Shown here: piece after piece, positions 11,901 through 23,755 of the stretch
Position numbering within the stretch: the stretch's first letter is position 1
Layout of the letters: the number at the start of each line of letters is the position of its first letter
Source of the DNA: Climacium dendroides
Taxonomy: Eukaryota > Streptophyta > Bryopsida > Hypnales > Climaciaceae
Direction: 5' to 3'
NCBI GenBank assembly: GCA_950106755.1
Contig: OX467084.1
Location: 34,041,213-34,105,212, forward strand
DNA: 64,000 bases
The notes under the pieces: generated by a model
Seen by the model: the letters and a program-made list of their open reading frames with translations, nothing else
What the model was told of the DNA's origin: nothing
The model's database searches: none
Translations under genes and position numbers: made by a program

Positions 11901-12560
11901 TTGTTATTGTCCAAATTCTAATTCCACCCTCATATATTGTGATGTACATTTTTGTTTTGAAACAAACAAACAAACAAACAAACAAAGAGAGAGAGACAGT
12001 CTTAACCCTTAAAAGACAATGCAAGCCCCTTGGGCATTCTCAAAGTCAAAACTCAAATTTTAATATAGTTCTTGATTTTAAATATTTTAAATATTAATTA
12101 AAAAAATGTAGCTCTAATAATCTACTTTTCACTTCATTTAAATATTTTTTCAAAATTGTTAAAATTGTAATTTTTGTGACATTTTCAAAATAGCTTCTTG
12201 AAAGCTCAAAATACATCACTCTTGAATTTTTCCTATCAAATCTCTGTTCGTGTAATCACAAAGACTACATCAATTATACCATGATGTTTGTCACTATTAT
12301 TATTTTCCACTTTCCTTAAACATTTCATACTCTTTAAAGCAATTTTGTAATTACTATGATTTTTATAGGAACTTTCTTTTAAAAATCATAAAAATTTAAT
12401 TTGATGTTCTTAATTATATGTAGAATTAGATCATTTATAAATTCATAAACTATTGATAGTATATTAGATTTCTTCCTAGGAAGAATATCAAATAGGATAA
12501 TGACTAGCCGATCAAATTCCTACTAAATAGCACAACAAAAATATACTTGAATTGCATAAC
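8919..12560. other. 3' flank of RRM gene, then AT-rich DNA without genes
   Basis: About 500 bases of moderate GC after the stop codon are probably 3' UTR and flank. From about 9500 the DNA is AT-rich with no convincing coding region. The only distinct feature is an (AAAC)n microsatellite followed by GA repeats at about 11962-11997. Confidence 0.6.
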
Positions 12561-13960
12561 CTCACACTATGCCTAATTGCTTCTACATTCCACTCTTAAT
12601 GGCCACAAAGGATTAGATGCTCCCAATTTGCACTCTTATTATTAGATTTATTCTTTCTTTAGCTTTTTCAATGCTTTATTCTTCCAATTGTCTTCTTTTT
12701 TCAAACTTTCTCCAAATTGGTTCCACAACACACCACACAACATTAAATGGGCTTAATAGCTTACAACTTGATCATTCAAATTAGTGCTACCGCCTTCAAA
12801 CACATAATTAGCTAGAATTGCTCCAATTTGATTTAAGAACTCACAACACTTTTAATTCCAAAACAACATTCAATCTTTAAGCAATCTGATTTGACCATGT
12901 TAATTTTTCAAATTACACTCACTCAAATTTCTCTTATAAATAGCATTCACACTTTACACAATAAACACTAGTCCCTCAAACTTCCACTCTCTTCATCTTC
13001 CAATTTGAATTCGGAATTATTACATTCATTCAATATTATCTTTCCAAATTGACACACAATCTTCCAAACATACATATACAATCAATCTCATACAATTCTA
13101 ATTAAATTCATACTATAACACACATCAATTCACAACAATCAAATGATTCTACAACTTCCAATTTGATAACATCCAATTTCGTACAGCCAACAACCAATGC
13201 ACTAAATAATAACAAATGCAAGGACAAAATTTAACACAACCCTATGATTATCCAATTTGGTTCTCCATTAAGCAAATTTTAATCACTCTTTTATCAAACC
13301 CAAAATTCACATTCAATTAGGTAGCTTCAACTCAACAATTCGCACACAACACATCTCATTCAATCTTCTCATGGACTCAAATATAGAAATCACATTATGT
13401 AATAGACTCATCAACTTCATATTTGGTCAATGCAATCAAATACGACCCATTCAAAATCAACTACAATTCACAATATATACATTTGATATATTCAATACAA
13501 AACATATCCAATTTGATCAACATAAAATTTATTATGTTACCAACTAAAATTTACAATTTATATTTATGCACTACCAATTTGGCTTAAGATTCTCATTGAG
13601 ATAATCCAAATTGATTTTACAATCAATTCACATTCCTCACCATTTATACACTAATTTCCCACAAATTCTCATCCAATTAGCATTTACACATATAACACAA
13701 CTCACACTTATACAACGACACACACAAAAGCAAGAAAAACAACCAATTTGAGTTAGACTCTTGTGCACACTCAACTACAATGGAATCCATGCAATGAAGC
13801 CCGGAAGAACCTCCGAGGAGACAACCTCAACCGCCTATCAACTGATTCAACTAAAAAAAATCCTAATCGGCTAATACAAGAATCCACTACCAATTAGCTA
13901 CTTGCCAATTGGGATCTATCACCACAACTACCAAAATTGCCAAATAGGCAAAACAGTGTT
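12560..13960. repeat. G-poor tract with recurrent CCAATTTG motif
   Basis: About 1.4 kb in which the plus strand is almost free of G while C is common. CCAATTTG or its complement CAAATTGG recurs more than a dozen times at irregular spacing. No reading frame is convincing. A tract of opposite skew with the same CAAATTG core lies at 46790-48660, and a short similar patch at 17275-17350. Confidence 0.55.
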
Positions 13961-14103
13961 AAAAGTCAATAATTACATCCTAGTAATGCTAAGATTAACC
14001 TTTAAACAAATGCTTCAACATATAAAAATATAAAAATTTTAAAATATATGTTTTAATGTAGAATTCTAATGAAGTTTGACCAAGTCTAGACATAAAATGT
14101 CAT

Positions 14104-14757
14104 TTAACCCCTAAATGCCCAAGGCTTGTTTTGAGATCCTTTGAATTTGTTCCAAAGTGAACAAAGAGCCAACATATTTGTAAGTTGTATGAATTTCTTT
14201 TGAATTCTAATTGTACAAATTCAAACTAGACATATTAGAGATTACAAAGAAAAAGAAAACCAAATGATACCACTTACAAATTGAAAGATTATAATGTTTG
14301 ATTATGAAGGTGTTAAAACTATGAAAATCTTTTAGCTCTTTTTTTGCATGTCAAATTTAAAAAATTGGTCATCAAAAAAAATATGAGGTAGGAGGTGGAG
14401 GGCCTAACATGCATAACCCCAATAAATTGATGGCTTTTAAAAATCTATTCTACAATATTTTTAAATGAATTTCTAATGTGATTTTTTCTCCAAGGTCTAA
14501 TGTATTTGAGGCTCATTTCCAAGAGCCCTCAACACTATGGAAAGTCAAGATTGCAATGGATCCCCTTGCACATAATCTTGAATAAAATATTCATAATCAT
14601 TATTTTCAAAATTGGATTTTTGATGCTAAAATTAGACTTCAAAAAGGATTTTTCATAAATATAAACTACTAAAACTAGCAAATTTGTTAGATTTTATTAA
14701 ACTTCAAAGTATTGTGGACACCAAAATTTGGTGCCTTGGGCATTTACGGGGACTAAG
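14104..14757. mobile_element. TTAA-CCCC TIR element, family A copy 2
   Basis: Begins TTAACCCCTAAATGCCC. The right end, around 14733-14757, reads GCCTTGGGCATTTACGGGG, an inverted and slightly diverged copy of the left end. The interior to about 14530 aligns with copies 1 and 3. No coding region. Confidence 0.55.
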
Positions 14758-14773
14758 GTTTAATAGATGGATA

Positions 14774-15332
14774 CTTGGGGGTGCACTTAGTTCTACTACA
14801 ACAAATCACGTGCGAACAATTGGTTTCTAATAAACTATAATTTTAACTTCAAATTTTGAGCATTGTTTACAAATGACTATAGGATTCTATCCCAAAATTT
14901 CAAACTCAAATAAAATATGGAGTGATTTCTAGAAAAGGTTAAAAATGCACTAAAATGGCATGTTTTTTTAACTCAAATATTTTTAGAGAACACATTTAGA
15001 TGACTATTGCATCAATATTCAACTCAAAATGAGTTTTCAATAGAGAGTTATTTTTAGGAAATTTTTGTTCATTTTGTAGAGAATTTTTTCTTATATAATA
15101 TAGAGGTGTAAAAGTTATTTTTCAGTTCTATAATGTATCTTTTTATTTAAAAAATTTGTAACTAATTATTATTAATAAATAAAAATATCAATAATTCAAA
15201 ACATAAACTTTCAAAGTCGAAAAATCTATTCATATTTTTTTCATTTAATTTTATATAAAATTCAAAAGTATATAGGGGTCCAAAGTTTTTTTCACATACT
15301 AGTATCAAAAAAGGGGGGAGTACACCCCCGAG
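14774..15332 (-). mobile_element. hAT-like non-autonomous element, 8-bp TSD
   Basis: 559-bp AT-rich element flanked by perfect 8-bp direct repeats GATGGATA at 14766-14773 and 15333-15340. Imperfect termini are CTTGGGGGTGCACT on the left and, inverted, CTCGGGGGTGTACT on the right. Its interior is homologous, in opposite orientation, to the element at 16309-16896. An 8-bp duplication is typical of hAT elements; no transposase is encoded. Confidence 0.7.
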
Positions 15333-15340
15333 GATGGATA

Positions 15341-16189
15341 TCATAATTATACCTTACAAAATTTGCCCTTGACCACGGCCCTTACCCCATGTAATGCAAC
15401 ATACTCTTGGGCCTTTTTGAAAGCAAGGTGTCCTCTGCCTTCAAGCTCTTCTAATAGGCTTGAAGCACCTTATTTTCAGTGCCTTATCCTATAAGTAAGG
15501 TGCCATCCATTAGATCAAATCGATAGTGGACATGGGGACACATGTGGGATGAGAGAAGAATGGATAGTAGACATATGATCAAATGGATGGACGTCACTAA
15601 CAATCTTCGTTCATCCAGTCAAGGAATTAGGGTTTAAAGCTACAACCAAAGAGTGGACATTGGTCCGATCTAGGTACGGCTCTATCTTTCCAATCTGTCA
15701 AACTCACAATGTTGTGATTCTATAAATATATGTGGTTGATGCATAGCGGTGGCTAGGTTTTGGTGTAACTTAGTGAGAAGTGAAGCTTGATATTGATTCT
15801 CCCATTTATGATTTAAGGATGGGGCTTTGACTTGGAGTGGTTGGTACCTACATGTGTAGTTTCATGTTTCAAGCGAGGCAAGTGCTTGTAGATGGGGGGT
15901 ATTGCTATAAAATTGCTTCAAGTGAAGATTATATCTCCTTATCATGTTTATTAGTGGGCTCATATAGGTCTCGATGAGTAATGGTAGGGTGCAAGCCCTC
16001 ATTTTGTCAACTACGAGTGTGAGGTGAATTTGATTTTTGTATGTAAGCCTTAAACCCTAGCAAAATCCTCATGTAGTGGGTTGTGAATGTGGCTTCTGTC
16101 CTTGACCTTTAAACCCTAAAGAAACCTTAATGCTTGAGCAGCGAACGTGCTTTCATCTTCATCCCTTGGATGGATATATAATATACTAC
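15341..16189. other. Spacer between repeats, no gene recognised
   Basis: About 850 bases of somewhat higher GC than its surroundings. No long reading frame, RNA gene or recognised repeat was seen. Confidence 0.5.
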
Positions 16190-17030
16190 TAGTGTGCCTT
16201 ATGCCTTTGCCACAATATAATAAATAAATGTAAGAAGTAATATTCTAATTTTTTAAGATCCTAAAAACTTCAAAAATCAATATATTTTTTATTGTGAGTT
16301 GAAATGCTCATGGGGGGGACACTCCCCCTGTTTGAGAAACCTATGTGCGGCGGAAAATGTAATACATGTAATACATCCTAAAATTTATTGATTTTTTTCC
16401 AAAAAAAAAATTATGAATAGATTGTGCTACTTTAAAAGTTTATATTCTGAATTATGTTTCTGAATTTTTTATGTTAATAAGAATTAGTTACAAATTTTAG
16501 AAGAAAAGAGATACATTGTAAAGCTAAAAATTACTTACACACCCCTATATTATATAAGAAAAAAAAATTTGAAAAATGAAAAAAAAATTCTATAAAATAG
16601 CTTTCTATTGAAAGTTTATTTTAGTTGAATAGTGATGCAATAGTCATTATCATGTGATCTCTATAAATATTTTAGTCCTAAACCATGCCATTTTAGTTCA
16701 TTTTTCAACCTTTTCTAGACAACATATCTTATGTTATTTGGAATTGAAATTTTTGTAAATAGAAACCTTTAGTCATTGTTAAACAAAGCTCAAAATCTTA
16801 GGATGAAATTATAATTTATTCCAAAGTATTCCGGGGTCAAAAAATCACTTCACCGCACATGGGTACCCCGAATGTAATGAAATTGTCCTCCCCGTGGAAA
16901 TGCTACAAAACAAAGTCCATGTACCGCTTGGTGAGGATTTTCCAATAGTACTAAGAATACAACCAAAGAATGCATGGTTCTATAGACAAAGATGCTAGAG
17001 TATGAGCATAGAAACAAGATCATATTATAG
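16190..17030 (+). repeat. Dispersed repeat D, copy 2, interrupted
   Basis: 16190-16308 and 16897-17030 are the two halves of a repeat D copy (compare 1-230). A hAT-like element inserted between them. Confidence 0.6.
16309..16896 (+). mobile_element. hAT-like non-autonomous element nested in repeat D, 8-bp TSD
   Basis: 588-bp element flanked by perfect GAAATGCT repeats at 16301-16308 and 16897-16904. Termini are CATGGGGGGGACA and, inverted, CACGGGGAGGACA. It is the inverted sister of 14774-15332. A truncated third relative may end near 57405, where the GGGGGAGTGCACCCCC terminal hairpin recurs. Confidence 0.7.
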
Positions 17031-17452
17031 GAGCCTTGAACCTGGATATAAGTAGATACCCTATTACCATTGAAGGCGCTTATAAAATAATATATATAAT
17101 AAAAATATCTCCAATAAAATTATAGTATAATCATGAAAGGATTTTATAATACATGTATCTGAAAACATATATATTTAGATTCTTAGGTTACCCAATACCA
17201 ATCCTCCTATTGAAGGAGGATAACGACACATTTGGAAATCAATTGGCATCTTTGTCACCTAAGTACACTCAACATCCCATCCAATTTGTGATTCCACAAT
17301 AAAAACTATCTCCAAATTGGTCAAATAACACCCCAAACTACCATATTGGAAACTAAACTAACAAATAGCCTATCAAAATGAAATAAAAGCATCATTAAAA
17401 ATGCTCACAAAACTAAGAGAATAAATCCGACTAGGTATTTTACACCTCCTAG

Positions 17453-19240
17453 TCAATGACCTAGACCTCTAGTTCGTCAAGATGGTATGTCTTCAAGAAT
17501 TGTCAAGGTAGTTAGACAAATGGGCTTGTTCATTGATATAGCAACTCTTTTCATCTAAATTGCCTATTGTGGTAATTACCCCCTAATACTGAATATTCTA
17601 TTTTGACGGACGTTGGTATTGAAGGTTCTTTTCATCTAAACCGCCTATTGTGGTAATTACCCCGTAAGAGGGAATATTCTATTTTGACGGACGTTGGTAT
17701 TGAAGGTTGACATTAAGATGGACCTACTAATGTCATGACGTAATATAACATGGACAATATTATTTTAAAGTGACATTCTAGACATGTTCATTGCAAAAAG
17801 ATGCACTAAAGATCATAAATGCTATGAAGAAGGAATGTGATCTTCCAATGCTAAGCGATTGTAGGTTGTTTAGCAAAAAAGATTGCAATGTGTCACACTA
17901 CATGGATTATGGCCATTGGAAATGATGGCCAACTCTCTAGTTGCACTACATATCGGAATCCAAATACCATATACATATGTATTGTGACCATCATCATTGT
18001 AAAATGAATTTGAAAAGTCATTCATAGTATACGTCAGATTGCTAGCAAATAGACCTTCCTTTTGCTCCAGATTTGTAAACTCCAATTGTGAAAAGTTTAG
18101 AACGCCAACATCTTTTGCTTGTTTTGATACGTCCAAGAAAATCTTGGATGCCATACTCGAAAATCGACTCCGATACAATTCCCCATCCAAGTTGATATGT
18201 GTTCCTGGTCTTCCTTCCATTTCTTCATTTTTGTCTTAGAATGCTGGGTAGATAAAGAAGGCATGTATCTTTCCATCAACAATTTTCCATCCATTCCCGG
18301 TCTCCATCCCAAGGCATACATGGTACTGGTTCCTTCTTTGTGACTCGAGTTTAGGGCAATTTTATAACTTCTTTTGGATGCATCAAGAAGAGTTGTCCCC
18401 AATTTCTAAATATCTTTTCATTCCTCGACCATCATGGTATCAAAAGGCTAGAATTTGGTCATTAGTGCAATTTTCTTGTCACTTTTGTCTTGTACTGTCG
18501 CTTGGTCATAAGAAAGTTGAATGTAATCATCTGGAATAGTTTCCATGAATTGTCCATCGAAATTCTCGAGACATCGTTTTTTCTTGAAAATATGAGTCGG
18601 TTGTGCAATTCCAATGTTTGAAAGAGCTTCTTTCACATCCTCTCCCTCATTGAATTTCTTGAGTTTCTTTGAATGACAGTCTCGAGATCCTTTCCCTCTA
18701 GATCTTCTTTCTTTCCCCATTGTAAATAACTCTGTGAAACATTTGAAATTTCATATAATTAATAATTAAAATGAACTAGAATTTCAAATTTTATTACTCT
18801 TTCATAATCAGGAGAACTATTATTTGTTAATTATAATTCAAGTACCTATTTTTGGAATTATTAGAAGAATTAGTTAACTTATAGAAGATTTTAACAACTT
18901 ACAATTGCTAGCATTGGACGGTTAGATTCCTTCTTCATAGCATTTGTAATCTTTAGTACATCTTTTCACAATGAGCATATAAAGAATGTCACTTCAAAAT
19001 AGAGTTGTATTCATCACATCATGTCATGACATTAATAGATTTGTCATAACATCAACATTCAATCCCAACGTCCGTCATAATATAATATTCACTATTAGGA
19101 GGGGAATTAAATTACCATGATAAACAATTTAGATGAAAAGAGTTGTGACACTAATGGACAAGATTATTTGACTAACGGCCTTGACATTTATTGAGGAAAT
19201 ACCATCCCCACAAAATGGCCATTGATTTCAACTCTCGAGA
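17453..19240. mobile_element. Long-TIR element carrying a TET/JBP-like gene remnant
   Basis: Two inverted arms of roughly 350-420 bases (about 17453-17880 and 18890-19240) enclose a single minus-strand gene remnant. Both arms share, in inverted orientation, the series ACTCTTTTCATCTAAATTG, GACGGACGTTGG, AATGTCATGAC, AAGTGACATTCT and AATGCTATGAAGAAGGAAT. The left arm has an extra tandem 81-bp unit (17547-17627, 17628-17708). The exact ends and target duplication could not be fixed, so the superfamily is unknown. No transposase was found, so the element is non-autonomous or its transposase is lost. Confidence 0.65.
17870..18720 (-). pseudogene. Broken TET/JBP-like 2OG-Fe(II) dioxygenase gene
   Basis: TET/JBP enzymes oxidise 5-methylcytosine or thymine in DNA, using 2-oxoglutarate and Fe(II). 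The reading runs from a Lys/Arg-rich start (MGKERRSRGKG at 18720) through three in-frame stops between about 18450 and 18402, then YALGWRPGM, then a frameshift near 18220. It continues FSQLEFTNLE, LFASNLTYTMNDFSN and YVYGIWIP, ending about 60 residues later. NDFSN followed by H-x-D and then a G-I-W type strand is the iron-binding segment I remember from fungal Tet-like proteins. Here the expected His is Tyr (codon at 17999-18001) while Asp remains at 17993-17995. The C-terminal half with the second His and the Arg is absent. It is surely non-functional. It sits alone between the two inverted arms, suggesting cargo of the element. The family call rests on remembered motifs. Confidence 0.62.
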
Positions 19241-19295
19241 CCAAATAACCGTTTAGCTCCATGGACTAGTGGACCAAATGACGGACATGAAAGAT

Positions 19296-19340
19296 GAACC
19301 CAACAAACTTCATTATATATAACTGAAGTTTGTTGGGTTC
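19296..19340. repeat. Perfect 17-bp palindrome
   Basis: GAACCCAACAAACTTCA (19296-19312) and its exact complement (19324-19340) flank an 11-base AT-rich centre. It lies between the TET-carrying element and the next TTAA element and could form a hairpin. Confidence 0.7.
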
Positions 19341-19359
19341 AACGAATAACTCTAATGTC

Positions 19360-19845
19360 TTAACCCCTTAAGGACCAAGGCCTTTTTTCCTCAAAAAACA
19401 TTCAAAATTGTCGTTTCCATTGCAAAGGGTAAATAATTTTGAAAATTATTATTTTTGGATATCTAATCATGGGATCTTAAACTTAACCAATATAAGAATG
19501 TGTGGATTAATTTTCAAAAATTTAGATCCCACAAATTGCAAGATATTTTTGTTTAAAGTGGAAAAAACAAAAAAATTTGGTACATTGCGGGACTAAATTA
19601 TTTGACTTTGAACCTTCTTAACTTAAAATTTTTTGCACTACAACGCTTTGAGCTTTAAATATTTATTGTAGATAATTGAGTTGAAAATCTTAAAATAAAA
19701 AATAAAAAATAAAACTTAATTTTCATTCTTCAAAGAATTGTTAAGTAGAAGTAGATACAAGATAGAAGGAAAATCTAAATTATTAATATCTCTAACTAAA
19801 GATGGAATTAAAATTTACAAATTCCAATGGTGAAAGCAATATGAT
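19360..19845 (+). mobile_element. TTAA-CCCC element family B, truncated copy
   Basis: Starts TTAACCCCTTAAGGACC and aligns over about 480 bases with 53244-53632, the left half of a complete family B element. The right half is missing. Confidence 0.55.
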
Positions 19846-19907
19846 CCTCACTTAAACTACTATAGTATAAAACTATCCTATTGGTTCAACATTAAGGTGA
19901 GTTCACC

Positions 19908-20337
19908 TTAACCCCTAAATGTCCAAGGCCTTTATTGAGCTTTTAGGAATCTGCTCTAAATTGAACAAAAAGACAACATTTTAATGAGCTTTATCAATTT
20001 TTTTGAAATGTAATTGTACAAATTCAAATTAGACATGTTAGAGATCACTTGGGAAAAGAAAACACAACAATATCACTTATGGATTGAAAGATTATAACGT
20101 TTGATCATGAAGGTGTTAAAACTGCAAAAGTAACTTGAAGTCTTTTGATTGTCTTTTCACATATCAAATTAAAAAAGTTGGTTATCAAAAAAATATGAAT
20201 TTAAAGGACCTAACATGCATAATCCCAATCAATTTATGGCTTCACAAAATCTATTGTACAACTTTTGAAATGAATTTTTAATGTTATGTGATTTTTTATT
20301 CAAGATCTAGTGTATTTGATGCTCATTTCCAAGACTT
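19908..20337 (+). mobile_element. TTAA-CCCC element family A, copy 3
   Basis: Starts TTAACCCCTAAATGTCC and aligns with 14104-14530, including TAACATGCATAA and GCTCATTTCCAAGA. The right terminus was not found. Confidence 0.55.
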
Positions 20338-21432
20338 AATAGTTAATTAGAATAATTCATTGTCCATCTTACCACTGCCTTGTAAGTTGAGGGAGATAAT
20401 TAGATATTGGTACCCAAACCAAATGGCATGGTAGTAGATTCAAAACATGGCAGTGACGAGTGGTTTATCTCGCGTGAAAGAAGCCCCTCTTCCTAACAGA
20501 AACCCTTGTAGTGCATTCTTCAATACACTTGTTTCAAAAATAAAAAAATAAAAAATAAAATTCAGTTTACCAACTCCAAGAGCTTTGTTTGCATTCTTGT
20601 AATTGAGCGAATCATTGAGGATATTTAAAATATACCGACTTCTTGCACCAATGTACAAGGAGTACTAGCATTTAATTGCAAGTTAGTCGGTTGAAATTAG
20701 GAATTGTCAAATTGATTTGAAAGTCTTTGAAAAAAATCTGACCATTTAAGAGTAAATTCATTAGAGAGAAAAATAGGCAATAACCATTTATAAAAGGTGT
20801 AATCATTTCACAGCTTTGAGTATAGTACTACATTGATTTGTCTTATTAGTAAGTGGGCAAAAATAAGGGTCAAGTAGAAAATTAGTGTCACCTAAAAAGT
20901 GAATGTCATCACAAAATTTTATTTTAGTGTAAATTGGTACAATATGCCTTTATTGATTCATGCTACACTAATTCAAAATCATAGTTCAACTTTGGTAAAA
21001 TAGTGTTACACACTATAAGGACAAATCAATGTAGCTATTGCCAAATTAACTGAAGTTGACTTGCACTACAAAATTAATCTTTAATGAACAAAATGAGGCA
21101 AGGATTGCAACTAGTTTCAACAAAAATTCGATGGTTGTACACCAAGTGTGGGACTATGTACTCTATACGTACATTCTTCACACCAAGGATTCTTTCTTCA
21201 AGAGCTCCTTGTAAAAAGACTATTACAGCTCTAGACCATGAAAGTTTCCATCATATATACAATCCTAAACAATTCTAACAAGCTGCAAGAGGTTTATTCA
21301 AATCCTTGAATTCCAATTAACACCTCCAATCCACCACTACCAAAACATGAATTCAACGACCGAGGCAACAAAGTACAGCAGGTGGAATCTGTTTTGAAAT
21401 CCCAAAAGTTCCATTTCCAACCATAAATTAAT
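20338..21432. other. AT-rich DNA, nothing recognised
   Basis: No coding region, RNA gene or classified repeat was supported here. Confidence 0.5.
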
Positions 21433-21663
21433 TTATTTGAAAACCAATTTCTTTCCAGCCTCCAAAATTTCTTCCTCTGTATAGTTACTAGGCTGAAAAT
21501 TCGTGATACCATTCCAGTGCTCTACTTCTTCATCTTTGTTGATGAACAACAATGCTCTATCATAAGCTTTCCCAACTTCTTCTTCACTTCTATATGTCCC
21601 AACACTGCACATCATTTTTCTCCCATCATTTTGTGCAATCTCAGTTTCATACTGTAACGACAA
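21433..21663 (-). pseudogene. AP2/ERF-domain-like fragment
   Basis: A 76-codon open stretch reads YETEIAQNDGRKM, GTYRSEEEVGKAYDRA and NGITNFQPSNY. The order GTY-x-EEEV-x-AYDRA then TNF resembles the second half of a plant AP2 DNA-binding domain (GTF-EEAA-AYD-A, NF). The N-terminal half of the domain is not visible in frame, and nothing follows beyond about 20 residues. It is isolated in repeat-rich DNA and is probably a gene fragment. Chance resemblance is possible. Confidence 0.4.
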
Positions 21664-23755
21664 TGTCTCACCAGAAATTGGTTTTGAGTGTTCTCCTCAT
21701 GTGATCCTTCGTTTTTAGAATCTTTTGCTCATAGTCACCCCTTTCATATTGCTCTTCCCCAAGCTGAATTTGAGCGAGTATCGCCGGCCTAAGCTTCCAT
21801 AAAAAGTCTCTCTGAGTCTCTAACTCTAGTCTTTGTGCTCGGCAATGAACTCTGCTTGTATAGACTCACGTAAATTGAGAAGGCATGGTTTGGGAGTTCA
21901 ACCTAAATTGGAAGTTCAAACATCGAACTTGATGGTTGCTCAGTTGTTCCCAAATAAATTTGCAAGAATCCACCAAAGTTCCCCGTCAGGGAAGCCTAAG
22001 CGTCTGTTGACGGGGCCCATAAAAATTCAAGTTTTCAAATTATTTTCTAATATTAAAATTGAAACATCATAAAAATAAAGGATGTACTTTAGTCTTTTGA
22101 AGGATCTTAAACCAATTCAAATTTTATTTATGGTTGCAAATCCTATTACAGAGTAGAGTAGAGCTAATTGATAGAAACCTAGAGGGATGAGCCCTTCTCC
22201 CATGGGATTTATATACCTTCGTTGTTTTGTTTTTTCCACAATTAGATTGAAGGTTTCTAAAATATAGATTAAAATTTTCTAATTTTTTTTATTCTAGCAA
22301 AAAATATGAAGTAGTTACTGTTTGTCTTTTTATACTCCTACTAGTGTTAATTGTTGATGGATATAAGATAATTTCTACTTTGAAATTGATCAAATATAGT
22401 TGACAATTACTTTGAATTAATTGAACAACTAGACTAGCATCATGTCATGTAAGATGATACCAAATTGTATACAATCATGCTCTTAATAATCCAAAAATAA
22501 TTAGAAAAAAACAATGAAGAACTTGAAGTAGAAGTTGAACAACCTCTACCTCCTATTGCATATACTTTAGTTTTTGTGGCCTTGGCAAATATCAAGTCAT
22601 ACTTAGATCAACAACTCAATGATACTAGTCTTTTGATTAGTAAATTTGATATGATGTGAAGGATATTACAAGTCTTTGTTGTAATTTTGAGTCCCTTCAA
22701 TTGACTTTGATTTGAATTTTTCACTAAATCTTACTATTTCTAATCAATTATATAAAATAACTTTATAATAGTTAATTTATTATGACCTAGATTGGATATT
22801 GGTTATTTATTTTTTAGTCATGTGAGCATATCTTCTACATCTATAAAGTTATTTGTTAACTCATGTGTACTAGTTATGATTTTGTTACTTCTAACACAAA
22901 CCCTTTACACCAGTTTTGACTCTAATGATTTCAATTTTGTGCTTTAATCTAAAAATGCTAATGAAGTCAAAAAATAGCTAATGGATGGTCAAACAATGTT
23001 TGACATACTCTAAACTGAATGATTTTCATCCAATGTTTTTTAGAGAATTCATTGTGTGTGTACGTTGACTTTTTAGAAGTAGAAAGCCCTTAATTGAGGA
23101 AATAGATCATCTTTTAGATAAGAAGATGCTAAATCTAGGAATCACAAAAGATGTATATCTAATATATTTGACAATACCTTTGGTCACTCTTGAAACCTTG
23201 TTGCAATATTAGAAAAAGATGGGTGGCTATTCTAGACCCAAATGTAGTTAATTGGCAAAATTTGAAAGGATTTGGTTTTAGAATTTTTTACTTTAGACTC
23301 AAGGTGTTTCAAAAACCTTCAAGGATCAATAGACTTTCAACTCCTCCTAGAGTCAAATCTTTGCACTACACAAAGAATGTTCTTAGAGTTGCATCCTACA
23401 TAATGTTAGTTACCTACCTACCAAATTTCAAAGGTAAAGGAAGAGTTTTGTATGCGTTGACCAAAGCTACCCATTGCCCAAAAAACTTGTGGGTAGCATA
23501 ACTTTTGATCAAAGCATCCAATATTAAAAATATTATATTGTTAAATATGCAATACATGAACAAGCCTTGTATCATAGTTTCAAAAGGATCTCTATGAAAT
23601 TGATTTTTTAGGAACCACTTGGCTTTCCAATTGTTCATATAATGACCTTTAGATCTTTCCAATACTACCATGAACACAACTAGAAGATGAATGGTTCCAT
23701 AAATTTTACCATAACAAACAAAATAAAACAAACAACCTAATTTAGTCCATACCTT
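21664..23755. other. AT-rich DNA, weak repeat D similarity at its end
   Basis: No gene recognised. About 23600-23756 weakly resembles the end of repeat D (ATAACAAAC, AACAACCTAA). Confidence 0.5.

Noticed and set aside
11843..12097. Open frames across the (AAAC)n/(GA)n microsatellite
   Set aside because: Frames arise from the simple repeat; no protein-like composition.
14774..16896. One single large foldback transposon
   Set aside because: Each arm has its own 8-bp target duplication, so these are two separate insertions of one family.
23414..23731. 105-codon minus-strand frame
   Set aside because: AT-driven open frame with hydrophobic low-complexity residues, overlapping repeat D-like DNA; no family features.
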